IMG/VR virus record: IMGVR_UViG_3300030117_001136
Coordinates: 1-20,524 of that record
DNA length: 20,524 bases
Strand: one strand, 5' to 3'
DNA from: a virus
Positions 14,943 through 20,457 of this stretch are shown in pieces. The translations under genes were made by a program, and so were the position numbers. How positions within the stretch are numbered: position 1 is the first letter of the stretch; each line of letters opens with the position of its first letter. The notes under the pieces were generated by a model that did no database searches, was not told the origin of the DNA, and was given only the letters and a program-made list of their open reading frames with translations.

Positions 14943-16440
14943 CGCCACCCTCGCCACCCTGAATGTCAGCCTCAACAGGCATCTTCATTCCGAAAGGTTG
15001 AAATGCTGTTTTAACACCATATTGCTCTGCCAACTTCTGTTCTCTTTCATGTTGCTCAAACAACTCCTCAACATCTCTACCATAGTTTGCTTGAACATCT
15101 TGAAATGTTACTAGACCTGACTGCATACCACTTATAGAAGCCATCATTTCTTTTTGTGGATCAACCCACGAAAAACTTCTTGGTATAAAGTTTGCTGAAT
15201 TAGCAAACTTATCGTATCTGCTCATTGGCAAAGGTTGGTTGGTACTTGGAGATGTTGAGATAGCACCACTTGATATTGACATCTCTAACCATTTTTCAAA
15301 TACAGGTCTAACGAAATGGTCAATGGTAAATCTTTGGTACAGTCTGTACATTTCACGATCTTCTAATGCACCAGCCCTTAATGAACTGTAATTTACAGAA
15401 CTAAGGTCATTGGTTAAAGCGTGATAAGAAATATTTAAACCTGATGCAATACTTCTTAAAACTTGTGTACTGAATGATTCAAAAGCTGATGTTGGATGGT
15501 CAGGATCAAAAGATTTGAAATCCATTCCTGCTGGTAGTTGTTCAAATGTTCCAGCTTCAGCGTTCATTATTGGTACATATTCTTCATCTTCGCCATCTCC
15601 TACATAGCCATCACCATCAGGAGAAACAAAGAAACCCATCTTACTTGCTGATACTCTTGCAGAAACTATTTCAGCTTCTAAATAACCATTCAATAATTTT
15701 ATATTTGCCATAGCAGATGATGTAAATGGCACACCTCTATTTTGTTCAGGTCTATTTGGAATGTAAGCGTGGATTAATTCTTCTGCATTTACTCTAATAT
15801 GTTTTTGTGTTGAATAGTATTGGTTATCAAATGGATGATTTTTAAAGAGATAATAAGCAACAGGTTTGTTACTTGCATTTAACTCAACGCCCATTTTTAT
15901 TTTATTACCACCCTTTTCAGGATTGTCATTTTTAGTTTCGTCTAAATGATCTGCTTCTAAAAACTCTATCTGATAACCAAACTCTGAATCTCTTGACTTG
16001 ACATGACGAACTAATACTTCGCCATCTCTTGCTAAAGATTCAATAAATAATTTTTGACAGTCTATAAATGTTAATCTGCCATTGGTTGTGCAGTTTCCTA
16101 AACGACACCATTGATGCCATTTTTCTTCAATGATTCTGTTAGCTATCAAATCCAAACTGCCATCATCATTTCTTGCTTTCATTGATAAACGAATACCGTT
16201 GTTGCCAACAACATTGGATTGCATAAGATTTAAATATCTTTGTACATAGCTGTCGTTTCTTGCTAAATCTCTTGATCTATCTCTTAGCAATCTGAGATTG
16301 GTTTTTATTTCTTCATCAGCAGATGTAGAAGTTTGTAAGAAATCAGAAAATAATCTGCTGGTACTTGCACCATTGTATTTTCTTAAATTAAGAGTTTTTC
16401 TTCTTTTCGGTTTTCTTGTAAATCTGTCGTACCAAGCCAT
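14932..16440 (-). CDS. B: Portal protein, lambda gpB family
   Basis: 502 residues. N-terminal 'RLLRDRSRDLARNDSYVQRY' followed by 'NLMQSNVVGNNGIRLSM' is the signature of lambda-type (Phage_portal_2) portals. Further landmarks are 'FIESLARDGEVLVRHV', 'GVPFTSSAMANIKLLNGYLEAE', 'DLSSVNYSSLRAGALEDRE' and a C-terminal 'WVDPQKE...GLVTFQDVQANYGRDVEELFEQHE' helix. Twelve copies form the ring at the head vertex through which DNA is packaged. Length and order (terminase, W-like, portal) match lambda. ATG overlaps the upstream stop by one base. The C-terminus is Gly/Asp-rich and overlaps the capsid ORF. Confidence 0.95.
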   Translation of the reverse strand: MAWYDRFTRKPKRRKTLNLRKYNGASTSRLFSDFLQTSTSADEEIKTNLRLLRDRSRDLARNDSYVQRYLNLMQSNVVGNNGIRLSMKARNDDGSLDLIANRIIEEKWHQWCRLGNCTTNGRLTFIDCQKLFIESLARDGEVLVRHVKSRDSEFGYQIEFLEADHLDETKNDNPEKGGNKIKMGVELNASNKPVAYYLFKNHPFDNQYYSTQKHIRVNAEELIHAYIPNRPEQNRGVPFTSSAMANIKLLNGYLEAEIVSARVSASKMGFFVSPDGDGYVGDGEDEEYVPIMNAEAGTFEQLPAGMDFKSFDPDHPTSAFESFSTQVLRSIASGLNISYHALTNDLSSVNYSSLRAGALEDREMYRLYQRFTIDHFVRPVFEKWLEMSISSGAISTSPSTNQPLPMSRYDKFANSANFIPRSFSWVDPQKEMMASISGMQSGLVTFQDVQANYGRDVEELFEQHEREQKLAEQYGVKTAFQPFGMKMPVEADIQGGEGGDGN

Positions 16441-17030
16441 TAGAATTTAACCTCTATTGTATTACCTGACCTTTGTTTGTTTTTGATTCTAGCCTTTTTT
16501 ATTTCTTCTAAATATTCAGAATGATATCTATCTCTGAAAGTTAATAATTCATCTATCGACATTCTTGATAAAGAACGACCAGCTATTGAAAAAGAAGATT
16601 GATCTATTGATGCCCTGTTTTCTAAAACAGCTTCTATGTTATCTAAAACCTTTTTTGCATGACTTCTTAAATCAGCATTGGTATTAGCTAAATTTTTAAC
16701 TACTGTGCTTCTGCCTGTATCAATTCTAATTCTTTGTGAATCCGATGTCCTAGTTATAAAAGCGTTCCAAATATAATCACCATCAGAATAACTAGCTGTA
16801 GTTGAAGATGCTACTTCAACAAAATAAGTATCATCAGCTTCGGTTGCTGTAATATCAAACTTGTGACTGCCACCACCGCCTGAATCTTCGTGGAATTCAT
16901 AAGTAAGTGCATAAGCAGATGTGGGATATTCGTCAGCAATATCATCTCTACGCCACAATAATCTATCGCCTATAACAATAGTGTCAGGTTCTTGTGTTGG
17001 ATAATTGATTCTGTCAAATGCGTTGGACAT
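16440..17030 (-). CDS. Head-completion protein with gpW-like C-terminus
   Basis: 196 residues between terminase and portal, where lambda has gpW (68 residues). The C-terminal 80 residues (VLDNIEAVLENRASIDQS, SIAGRSLSRMSIDELLTFRD, RYHSEYLEEIKKARIKN, GNTIEVKF) show the helix-hairpin-helix layout and 'SIAGRSLSRM' motif of the gpW-like group. The first 110 residues are a beta-rich extra domain ('YALTYEFHEDSGGGGSHKFDI', 'GDYIWNAFITRTSD'). gpW-type proteins plug the portal and help join the tail; the added domain is of unknown role. It is the first minus-strand gene after the plus-strand cassettes, has only a weak ribosome binding site, and may need its own promoter. Confidence 0.72.
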   Translation of the reverse strand: MSNAFDRINYPTQEPDTIVIGDRLLWRRDDIADEYPTSAYALTYEFHEDSGGGGSHKFDITATEADDTYFVEVASSTTASYSDGDYIWNAFITRTSDSQRIRIDTGRSTVVKNLANTNADLRSHAKKVLDNIEAVLENRASIDQSSFSIAGRSLSRMSIDELLTFRDRYHSEYLEEIKKARIKNKQRSGNTIEVKF

Positions 17031-17111
17031 ACTTTAAATACAAAAATTTCTTCTAAAAAAATAGAATTAAAAAGCATTTTATCATTAAAAGATAAATAAA
17101 ATTAATTTAAT

Positions 17112-17125
17112 TTATTTGCAAATAA
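17112..17125. promoter_or_regulatory. Perfect 14-bp palindrome, candidate operator, copy 1
   Basis: TTATTTGCAAATAA reads identically on both strands. It ends 3 bp before the proposed -35 box, a position suited to a repressor or activator dimer. The identical sequence occurs at 17538-17551 before the second cassette. Confidence 0.45.
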
Positions 17126-17128
17126 TAG

Positions 17129-17159
17129 TTGTAATTCTCTGAAAAATCATTAATATAAT
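17129..17159 (+). promoter_or_regulatory. Predicted sigma70-type promoter of cassette 1
   Basis: -35 TTGTAA at 17129-17134 and a perfect -10 TATAAT at 17154-17159, spacer 19 bp (slightly long). It lies in a 140-bp repeat conserved between both cassettes, 30 bp before the gene start, and is followed by AAGGAG at 17177-17182, 6 nt before the ATG. Confidence 0.6.
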
Positions 17160-17188
17160 AATCATAATTTACAAAAAAGGAGAAAATT

Positions 17189-17428
17189 ATGAAAACAGTT
17201 AAATCAAAAAGTTCAGTAAATTTGCACAAACCAATTGAAGTTCAATATAAAAATTGGACAATAAAAAAACCAAATGGTTTTGCTAAATATTGGACTGTTT
17301 ACGATCAAGATAATGTACAACACAGTACACTTTACAGAGATATCAGAAGTATAGATGAAGCTATAGAATATATTGATGAAGAAACTTCAGATATTATTTC
17401 TTTTATAAATATGTCTACTTTCAAATAG
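17189..17428 (+). CDS. Cassette 1 cargo: 79-residue hypothetical protein
   Basis: A plus-strand gene opposing all structural genes. ATG 17189 has a textbook AAGGAG 6 nt upstream. The basic N-terminus (MKTVKSKSSVNLHKPIEV) is followed by a predicted strand-strand unit, 'WTIKKPNGFAKYWTVYDQD', then a helix 'SIDEAIEYIDEETSDI'. I do not recognise a family; small beta-beta-alpha proteins of this shape are common among phage accessory genes. It sits alone between its own promoter and its own strong hairpin terminator, so it is probably transcribed independently of the late operon, as morons are. An anti-defence, exclusion or host-modifying role is possible but speculative. Confidence 0.8.
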   Translation: MKTVKSKSSVNLHKPIEVQYKNWTIKKPNGFAKYWTVYDQDNVQHSTLYRDIRSIDEAIEYIDEETSDIISFINMSTFK

Positions 17429-17434
17429 CTAATC

Positions 17435-17475
17435 AATTCTCCCCCTAGAAGAAAGCCACCTACTCAGGTGGCTTT
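17435..17475 (+). repeat. Cassette terminator repeat, copy 1
   Basis: 41 bp nearly identical (one difference) to 17926-17966. It spans the 3' flank and most of the terminator hairpin, starting just after the cargo stop codon and running into the second leader copy, so terminator and leader form one continuous spacer between the cassettes. Confidence 0.9.
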
Positions 17476-17481
17476 CTTCTA
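17446..17481 (+). terminator. Intrinsic terminator of cassette 1, perfect 16-bp stem
   Basis: TAGAAGAAAGCCACCT pairs perfectly with AGGTGGCTTTCTTCTA across a 4-nt ACTC loop. The T-rich 3' arm (CTTTCTTCT) serves in place of a separate U-tract. Because the stem is a perfect inverted repeat it may also stop minus-strand transcription, though the minus side is followed by a G run. Confidence 0.85.
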
Positions 17482-17537
17482 AAAAGATAGAATTAAAAAG
17501 CATTTTATCGTTAAAAGATAAATAAAATTAATTTAAT

Positions 17538-17551
17538 TTATTTGCAAATAA
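17538..17551. promoter_or_regulatory. Perfect 14-bp palindrome, candidate operator, copy 2
   Basis: TTATTTGCAAATAA, identical to the palindrome at 17112-17125 and at the same distance from the promoter. Confidence 0.45.
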
Positions 17552-17554
17552 TAG

Positions 17555-17585
17555 TTGTAATTCTCTGAAAAATCATTAATATAAT
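17555..17585 (+). promoter_or_regulatory. Predicted sigma70-type promoter of cassette 2
   Basis: Same TTGTAA and TATAAT boxes with a 19-bp spacer as in cassette 1, identical in sequence. The transcript would carry both cassette 2 genes and end at 17938-17971. AAGGAG at 17603-17608 lies 8 nt before ATG 17617. Confidence 0.6.
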
Positions 17586-17616
17586 AATCATAATTTACAA
17601 AAAAGGAGAAAAAAAC

Positions 17617-17784
17617 ATGAAATCATCTTTAGAAATGAAAATAGGCAGAGACAAGGCTCAAACCTATGGAAAGACCACAGGTGGCTATACTCCTAAATTT
17701 GCAAAAATGTCTAAAAGACGTGGTAGCAAAGGTTCTAGGAGAGTAGCTAAACAAAACATAAGGAGAGAGTTATGTATCAAGTAA
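17617..17784 (+). CDS. Cassette 2 cargo A: 55-residue very basic protein
   Basis: ATG 17617 follows the shared leader and its AAGGAG. The 55-residue product starts MKSSLEMKIGRDKAQTYG and holds 'KFAKMSKRRGSKGSRRVAKQ'; 17 Lys/Arg against 3 acidic residues. Such charge suggests nucleic-acid or ribosome binding, but no family is recognised. Its last 13 bp overlap the start of the next gene, and the sequence AAGGAGAGAG within it serves that gene, so the two are coupled. Absence from cassette 1, despite identical flanks, marks it as exchanged cargo. Confidence 0.72.
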   Translation: MKSSLEMKIGRDKAQTYGKTTGGYTPKFAKMSKRRGSKGSRRVAKQNIRRELCIK

Positions 17785-17927
17785 AAATAATTTATAAACA
17801 ACGTGGTATTTGGAAAGATAGATATTATCAAGTCTTTAATAACCAAACTGGAGAAATTGTTAAAGACTATATACAAAAAAGAGTAGCTGATGCTGTAAGT
17901 GAAAATTTAAATCAAGCAATAAATTAA
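17772..17927 (+). CDS. Cassette 2 cargo B: 51-residue hypothetical protein
   Basis: ATG 17772 has AAGGAG upstream, within cargo A. The product begins MYQVKIIYKQRGIWKDRYYQ and continues 'VFNNQTGEIVKDYIQKRVADAVSENLNQ': strands, a turn, then a helix. The order 'Y-Y-x-V-F-N ... D-A-V' loosely parallels 'Y-W-x-V-Y-D ... E-A-I' in the 79-residue cassette 1 protein, so the two may be distant relatives. This is by eye over about 30 residues and could be chance. It ends directly before the conserved terminator flank. Confidence 0.75.
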   Translation: MYQVKIIYKQRGIWKDRYYQVFNNQTGEIVKDYIQKRVADAVSENLNQAIN

Positions 17928-17966
17928 TTCTCCCCTTAGAAGAAAGCCACCTACTCAGGTGGCTTT
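17926..17966 (+). repeat. Cassette terminator repeat, copy 2
   Basis: Second copy of the 41-bp flank at 17435-17475, one C/T difference. It begins within the stop codon of cargo B and ends in the hairpin's 3' arm, where copy 2 continues with a T-run instead of a leader. Confidence 0.9.
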
Positions 17967-17971
17967 TTTTT
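17938..17971 (+). terminator. Terminator of cassette 2, probably bidirectional with terL
   Basis: AAAGCCACCT-ACTC-AGGTGGCTTT stem-loop followed by a run of T. Further A-U and G-U pairs extend the stem outward. The T-run at its right end overlaps the last codon (stop) of the convergent terL gene at 17970. In the minus direction the hairpin is followed by CTTTCTTCT, so it may end terL transcripts as well. Confidence 0.88.
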
Positions 17972-19796
17972 ACCAATCATTAACCCAAGTATTTCTTCTT
18001 CTACGATTGATTAGATTCTTTCTTTTCTCTTGTTTTGGTTGTGCTTCTTGCGATTCGCTTTTGGTTTTTATTTTATTTAGGTTTGGAGAAAGAATATAAA
18101 ATCCAGCGAGAGCATAAACAAAATTATCTAGTGCTTCGTTTCTTTCTCTTGTCTGTTTCCATACTAATTTCTTTTGTCCACGATGAAACTTGATAATTCT
18201 TTTTTCTGCTGTCAGTTGTTTAAAATATTCTTCATCAACTGTGCTTGGGAAATGGATATATCCAGCTTGATCTTCTTCTGCAACATTCAACCAACTAAAC
18301 AAAGTATCTTTGGCAGTATCAGTTCCGATGGGATAAAGACTTACTCTTTGTCTGCCTGATTGTGTTGGCCTATTAGCAATTGGTTTCCCACTTATGCTTT
18401 GACCTTTGATAGCAAATACCCTTCTGCCCTGTCTTGGTTTTACAAAACCATAAACGCTTTGAGTTGCATAACCTGAATCAATACAAGTAATTGCTATTTT
18501 TAATTTATGATTATTTTCTTTGGTGAATGATGATAATAAATATTCATCTAGTTCTTTCCATACTTCCAATTGGTTAGGATCGCCCCAAAAGATTTTGTAT
18601 TCAATTACATAAACCTGATTATCTGCTGACCAACCGACAACTTGTGCTTCTAATCTATCTGACTGACAATCGACACCACAAGTCAAAACTAAAACATTTT
18701 CAGGTATAGTTTCATGGTCATAGTTTTCTCTACGATTCAATAAGCTATCGGATTCTATTTCTTCACCTTTTTCTGCAAAACATTCTCCTAATGATGTATT
18801 TACCCAAACTCGTAATTGTTCAGGATTATTCTTAGCAACTAAAAATGATTCTACAACTTCTTTCCAAGTTCGCCATGATGAATACAATTCATTTAAATGA
18901 AAACCAGCAACACTACTTTTGTTACCTTCTTGAATCCATTTGCCATTTTGCATCATGTAAGGTTTATCGGATTCATCAATAAGAACTCCACAACTCTTGC
19001 AAACATAATTTACATTTTTAAAATCTTCATCCCATTTGATGTTCGACCATTCTAAATGTTGATAGGTCTTACAATGTGGACAAGGCACATGATACTTTCT
19101 TTGGTCTGATGTATTCCAAGCATCTTGGATTCTGCTCATGCCATCTATGGTTGGTGTTGATGTCATTATGATTTTACGATTCCAAAAGGTTGAAGTTCTT
19201 TTTCTTGACAAATCTACAGCATCTCCCTCGGATGTGATTTGGTATCTATCAACCTCGTCAAGCAAAACAATCCTACATGGTCTTGATGATAATGATGCAG
19301 GTGAATTACTTCCTGAGATAACTACAAAACCACCACCAAATGATTTAGATAATATGGTATTGCCACTATCTCTACTTTTGGAATCTTTTACCTTACCTCG
19401 TAAAGCATCAGATGCGGTAATCATTTTAGATAATCTTTGTGTAGAAAAGGCTCTTGCCATTTCTAGTGTTGGCATTACTACCAACATTGGTGCTGGATCG
19501 TGAGCAATGTGATAGCCAAGTATGTTTAAAAGTATTTCTGTCTTGCCAACTTGAGCAGATGACATAATGACAATGGTTTCAATATCTCTGTCATTGAGTG
19601 TGTCCATGATGCCACGCTGATATTCAGCACGACTTGTTTTCCATTGACCAGCTTCTGCACTAGATTCAGAAGTTAGAACTCTGTGATTGTCTGCCCATTC
19701 AGAAACTTTAAGTTTCTTTGGTGGCCTGAACGTCTGTATCGACTGATTCCAAATTATTCTCAGAGTTTTTTGGAAGTCCTGTGTTTGCGAGTTCAT
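17970..19796 (-). CDS. terL: Terminase large subunit, GpA family
   Basis: 608 residues, normal for GpA. 'FRPPKKLKVSEWADNHRVLTSES' opens the family signature. ATPase: Walker A SSAQVGKTE (79-87), Walker B VLLDEVD (177-183), coupling motif STPT (213-216). A zinc-ribbon-like pair CPHC (239-242) and CKSC (266-269) follows. Nuclease: Asp376 (GVDCQSD), Asp440 (CIDSGY) and Asp557 (ALDNFVYALAG) in the expected order. It cuts and pumps the phage genome into the prohead, docking on the portal; GpA-type enzymes usually act at cos sites, so cohesive ends are likely. The start overlaps the small subunit by 89 bp. The C-terminus is basic (INRRRRNTWVNDW). Confidence 0.97.
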   Translation of the reverse strand: MNSQTQDFQKTLRIIWNQSIQTFRPPKKLKVSEWADNHRVLTSESSAEAGQWKTSRAEYQRGIMDTLNDRDIETIVIMSSAQVGKTEILLNILGYHIAHDPAPMLVVMPTLEMARAFSTQRLSKMITASDALRGKVKDSKSRDSGNTILSKSFGGGFVVISGSNSPASLSSRPCRIVLLDEVDRYQITSEGDAVDLSRKRTSTFWNRKIIMTSTPTIDGMSRIQDAWNTSDQRKYHVPCPHCKTYQHLEWSNIKWDEDFKNVNYVCKSCGVLIDESDKPYMMQNGKWIQEGNKSSVAGFHLNELYSSWRTWKEVVESFLVAKNNPEQLRVWVNTSLGECFAEKGEEIESDSLLNRRENYDHETIPENVLVLTCGVDCQSDRLEAQVVGWSADNQVYVIEYKIFWGDPNQLEVWKELDEYLLSSFTKENNHKLKIAITCIDSGYATQSVYGFVKPRQGRRVFAIKGQSISGKPIANRPTQSGRQRVSLYPIGTDTAKDTLFSWLNVAEEDQAGYIHFPSTVDEEYFKQLTAEKRIIKFHRGQKKLVWKQTRERNEALDNFVYALAGFYILSPNLNKIKTKSESQEAQPKQEKRKNLINRRRRNTWVNDW

Positions 19797-20226
19797 TTAA
19801 TGCTTCATGTACTTCGGTTGTAATTAAATCTTCTACTTCAGCATAGGATTTAAGGCCTAAAACCTGATGTGTGACTTTTGCTGGTATATTTAATAGTTTT
19901 GAACGACAATTTGCAATTAAGTTCTGCCAAGCATCAATGACATCATCAGAATGTACTAATTTACTTGATAATACAGCAACTTCTATCTCTTTATGATCTG
20001 CTTGATTCTTAGTCAGTCTTAATTTTTCTTCATTGATGTCATTTGGAACATCTTTAAGATGTAATCTTGCTCTTTCTCTTAGATATTGTATGTAAGCCTT
20101 ACGACAAGCATCCATATCCATACCACCACGACCAATGCCCTTTGGTAATATGCCTTGTGATACGAGATTAGATACATATTGTTTGGTCAATCCTAAGTGT
20201 TCACCAACGTCTTTTTGATTAGCCAT
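19708..20226 (-). CDS. terS: Terminase small subunit, Nu1-like
   Basis: 172 residues from ATG 20226; an in-frame TTG at 20238 would add four. 'DVGEHLGLTKQYVSNLVSQG' is a winged helix-turn-helix like that of lambda Nu1, followed by an Arg/Lys-rich helix 'YIQYLRERARLHLKDV' and 'EKLRLTKNQADHKEIEVAVL' as in many terS proteins. It recognises the packaging site and recruits TerL. The ATG overlaps the stop of the upstream 30-residue ORF (ATGGCTAA), so translation is probably coupled. The long overlap with terL (89 bp) is unusual but both frames are well supported. Confidence 0.9.
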   Translation of the reverse strand: MANQKDVGEHLGLTKQYVSNLVSQGILPKGIGRGGMDMDACRKAYIQYLRERARLHLKDVPNDINEEKLRLTKNQADHKEIEVAVLSSKLVHSDDVIDAWQNLIANCRSKLLNIPAKVTHQVLGLKSYAEVEDLITTEVHEALNELANTGLPKNSENNLESVDTDVQATKET

Positions 20227-20311
20227 TTCTGCCACCAATGACTTGTTGTTGCTTCATTTGCTGTAAAAAATTTGTTGTTGGTATAGATTGTTGCTGTTGT
20301 GGTTGTGCCAT
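20219..20311 (-). CDS. 30-residue Gln-rich peptide upstream of terS
   Basis: ATG 20311 to TAA 20219, MAQPQQQQSIPTTNFLQQ then MKQQQVIGGRNG. It starts 2 bp after the stop of the 47-residue gene and ends overlapping the terS start, which gives it the packing of a real operon gene. There is no clear ribosome binding site, so it may depend on coupling from upstream. Low complexity makes homology judgement impossible; it could also be simply a coupling leader for terS. Confidence 0.5.
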   Translation of the reverse strand: MAQPQQQQSIPTTNFLQQMKQQQVIGGRNG

Positions 20312-20313
20312 AA

Positions 20314-20457
20314 CTACATTTTAGCTAATTTTTTGCCTAATCTACGTCTTTTGTGCTTATTCATGCTTGAAGTCTTGAGTTTTCGCCTTCCAATGCTGGT
20401 TTTTTTGTATTTATGCTTAACTTCGTTGTAGTTTGTTTCTTTTTTAACTTTAGCCAT
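20314..20457 (-). CDS. 47-residue very basic protein with mS38/bS22-like motif
   Basis: ATG 20457 to TAG 20314. It starts MAKVKKETNYNEVKHKYK and contains 'GRRKLKTSSMNKHKRRRLGK'; 19 Lys/Arg and two acidic residues. The pattern M-x-K-H-K-x-R-x-L-x-K resembles the short basic ribosomal domain of mitochondrial mS38 (AURKAIP1/COX24) and actinobacterial bS22. Such proteins bind rRNA, so a ribosome-directed role is possible; a general DNA or RNA binding role is equally compatible with the charge. No strong ribosome binding site precedes it (AAGATAAAAA only). It heads the operon visible here. Family membership is inferred from about 12 residues. Confidence 0.65.
   Translation of the reverse strand: MAKVKKETNYNEVKHKYKKTSIGRRKLKTSSMNKHKRRRLGKKLAKM

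Larger units (their letters stand above)
17047..17186 (+). repeat. Cassette leader repeat, copy 1 (140 bp)
   Basis: Matches 17473-17612 over 140 bp with two A/G differences (17060 and 17084). The repeat ends just after the ribosome binding site, so it carries palindrome, promoter and translation start signals but none of the coding sequence. Its left edge begins TTTCTTCTA, the same bases as the 3' arm of the cassette terminator, as if copied from a terminator-leader junction. Confidence 0.95.
17473..17612 (+). repeat. Cassette leader repeat, copy 2 (140 bp)
   Basis: Second copy of the leader at 17047-17186, offset 426 bp, two substitutions (17486 and 17510). It begins inside the 3' arm of the first terminator and ends at GGAGAAAA, after which the sequence diverges completely into a different cargo gene. 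Confidence 0.95.

Noticed and set aside
17031-17188. Minus-strand promoter for the gpW/portal block, such as TAAAAT near 17080
   Set aside because: The stretch is so AT-rich that many weak -10-like words occur and none has a matching -35; a promoter is expected here if the cassette terminators work both ways, but it cannot be located by eye.
17047-17612. CRISPR array or insertion sequence explanation for the direct repeats
   Set aside because: Only two repeats of 140 bp with genes between them, no short spacers, no terminal inverted repeats and no transposase.
17685-17876. Minus-strand frame of 63 codons opposite the cassette 2 genes
   Set aside because: Hydrophobic shadow of two well-supported plus-strand genes; no ribosome binding site, and promoter and terminator both point to the plus strand.
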